The notes beneath the pieces were generated by a model that was not told the DNA's origin, made no database searches, and saw only the letters and a program-made list of their open reading frames with translations. From positions 33,315,285 to 33,330,658 of the forward strand of contig NC_091574.1 of NCBI RefSeq assembly GCF_042767895.1: a stretch of 15,374 bases of DNA, given 5' to 3'. Origin of the DNA: Penaeus vannamei (lineage: Eukaryota > Arthropoda > Malacostraca > Decapoda > Penaeidae). Of this stretch, positions 15,320-15,374 are shown piece after piece. How positions within the stretch are numbered: the first letter of the stretch is position 1; every line of letters begins with the position of its first letter. The position numbers were made by a program, and so were the translations under genes.

Positions 15320-15374
<55 letters not shown>
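15206..15374. repeat. purine tract ending in (GA)n
   Basis: GGAAGAGAG-type and GGGAGGGAGG-type repeats passing into pure GA from about 15331 to the window end. The array continues beyond the window. Confidence 0.95.

Overview
This window looks like non-coding DNA from a microsatellite-saturated animal genome. The best guess is a decapod crustacean, possibly a penaeid shrimp. That is inferred from the mix of long (TA)n, (GT)n, (GA)n, (GATA)n, (AAT)n and kilobase purine tracts packed into 15 kb; no diagnostic gene confirms the taxon. There is no bacterial-style gene layout, and I recognised no rRNA, tRNA, CRISPR array, or transposase or reverse-transcriptase domain. Nearly all long open frames here are simple repeats read as low-complexity peptides (poly Ser-Leu, Glu-Arg, Cys-Val, Thr-His), and I do not count them as genes.

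Layout: (TA)n/(TG)n at 1-173. A degenerate polypyrimidine minisatellite and pyrimidine tract at 279-1615. An ATC/ATT tract at 1634-1866. A CpG-rich patch and C-rich DNA at 1890-2190. A 31/62-bp tandem repeat at 2260-2395. (GT)n plus GATA repeats at 2491-2680. High-complexity DNA at 2681-4390, whose second half is strikingly CpG-rich and full of promoter-type motifs. A purine tract with a 133-bp higher-order repeat at 4391-5405. AT-rich DNA with (TA)n and a near-perfect 44-bp palindrome at 5406-6320. GAT repeats, a short unique island, and (GA)n/(GGGA)n at 6330-7268. A CpG-rich island, a 96-bp tandem duplication and AT-rich DNA at 7269-8085. CT repeats and an A/C-rich minisatellite at 8090-8985. 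A CT-GT-GA compound microsatellite at 9140-9450.

An assembly gap of exactly 500 N lies at 9875-10374. It is followed by a ~130-140-bp polypyrimidine minisatellite (10375-10973), CT and GA blocks (11097-11480), AT-rich and AAT repeats (11480-12175), a pyrimidine tract (12330-12610), a unique island, a 1.23-kb almost pure purine tract (12752-13984), A-rich DNA, a GC-rich island (14336-14485), a very regular 55-bp minisatellite (14494-15085) and a terminal GA tract.

The only place where a gene start is plausible is about 3290-3570: a TATA-like and Inr-like pair, an ATG in strong Kozak context inside a YY1-type motif, and a short open frame ending at a consensus GTGAGT donor. No downstream exon can be recognised, so this is a hypothesis. 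The remaining interest is structural: palindromes, H-DNA and G4-prone tracts, higher-order minisatellites, and evenly spaced transcription-factor motifs in the unique islands.
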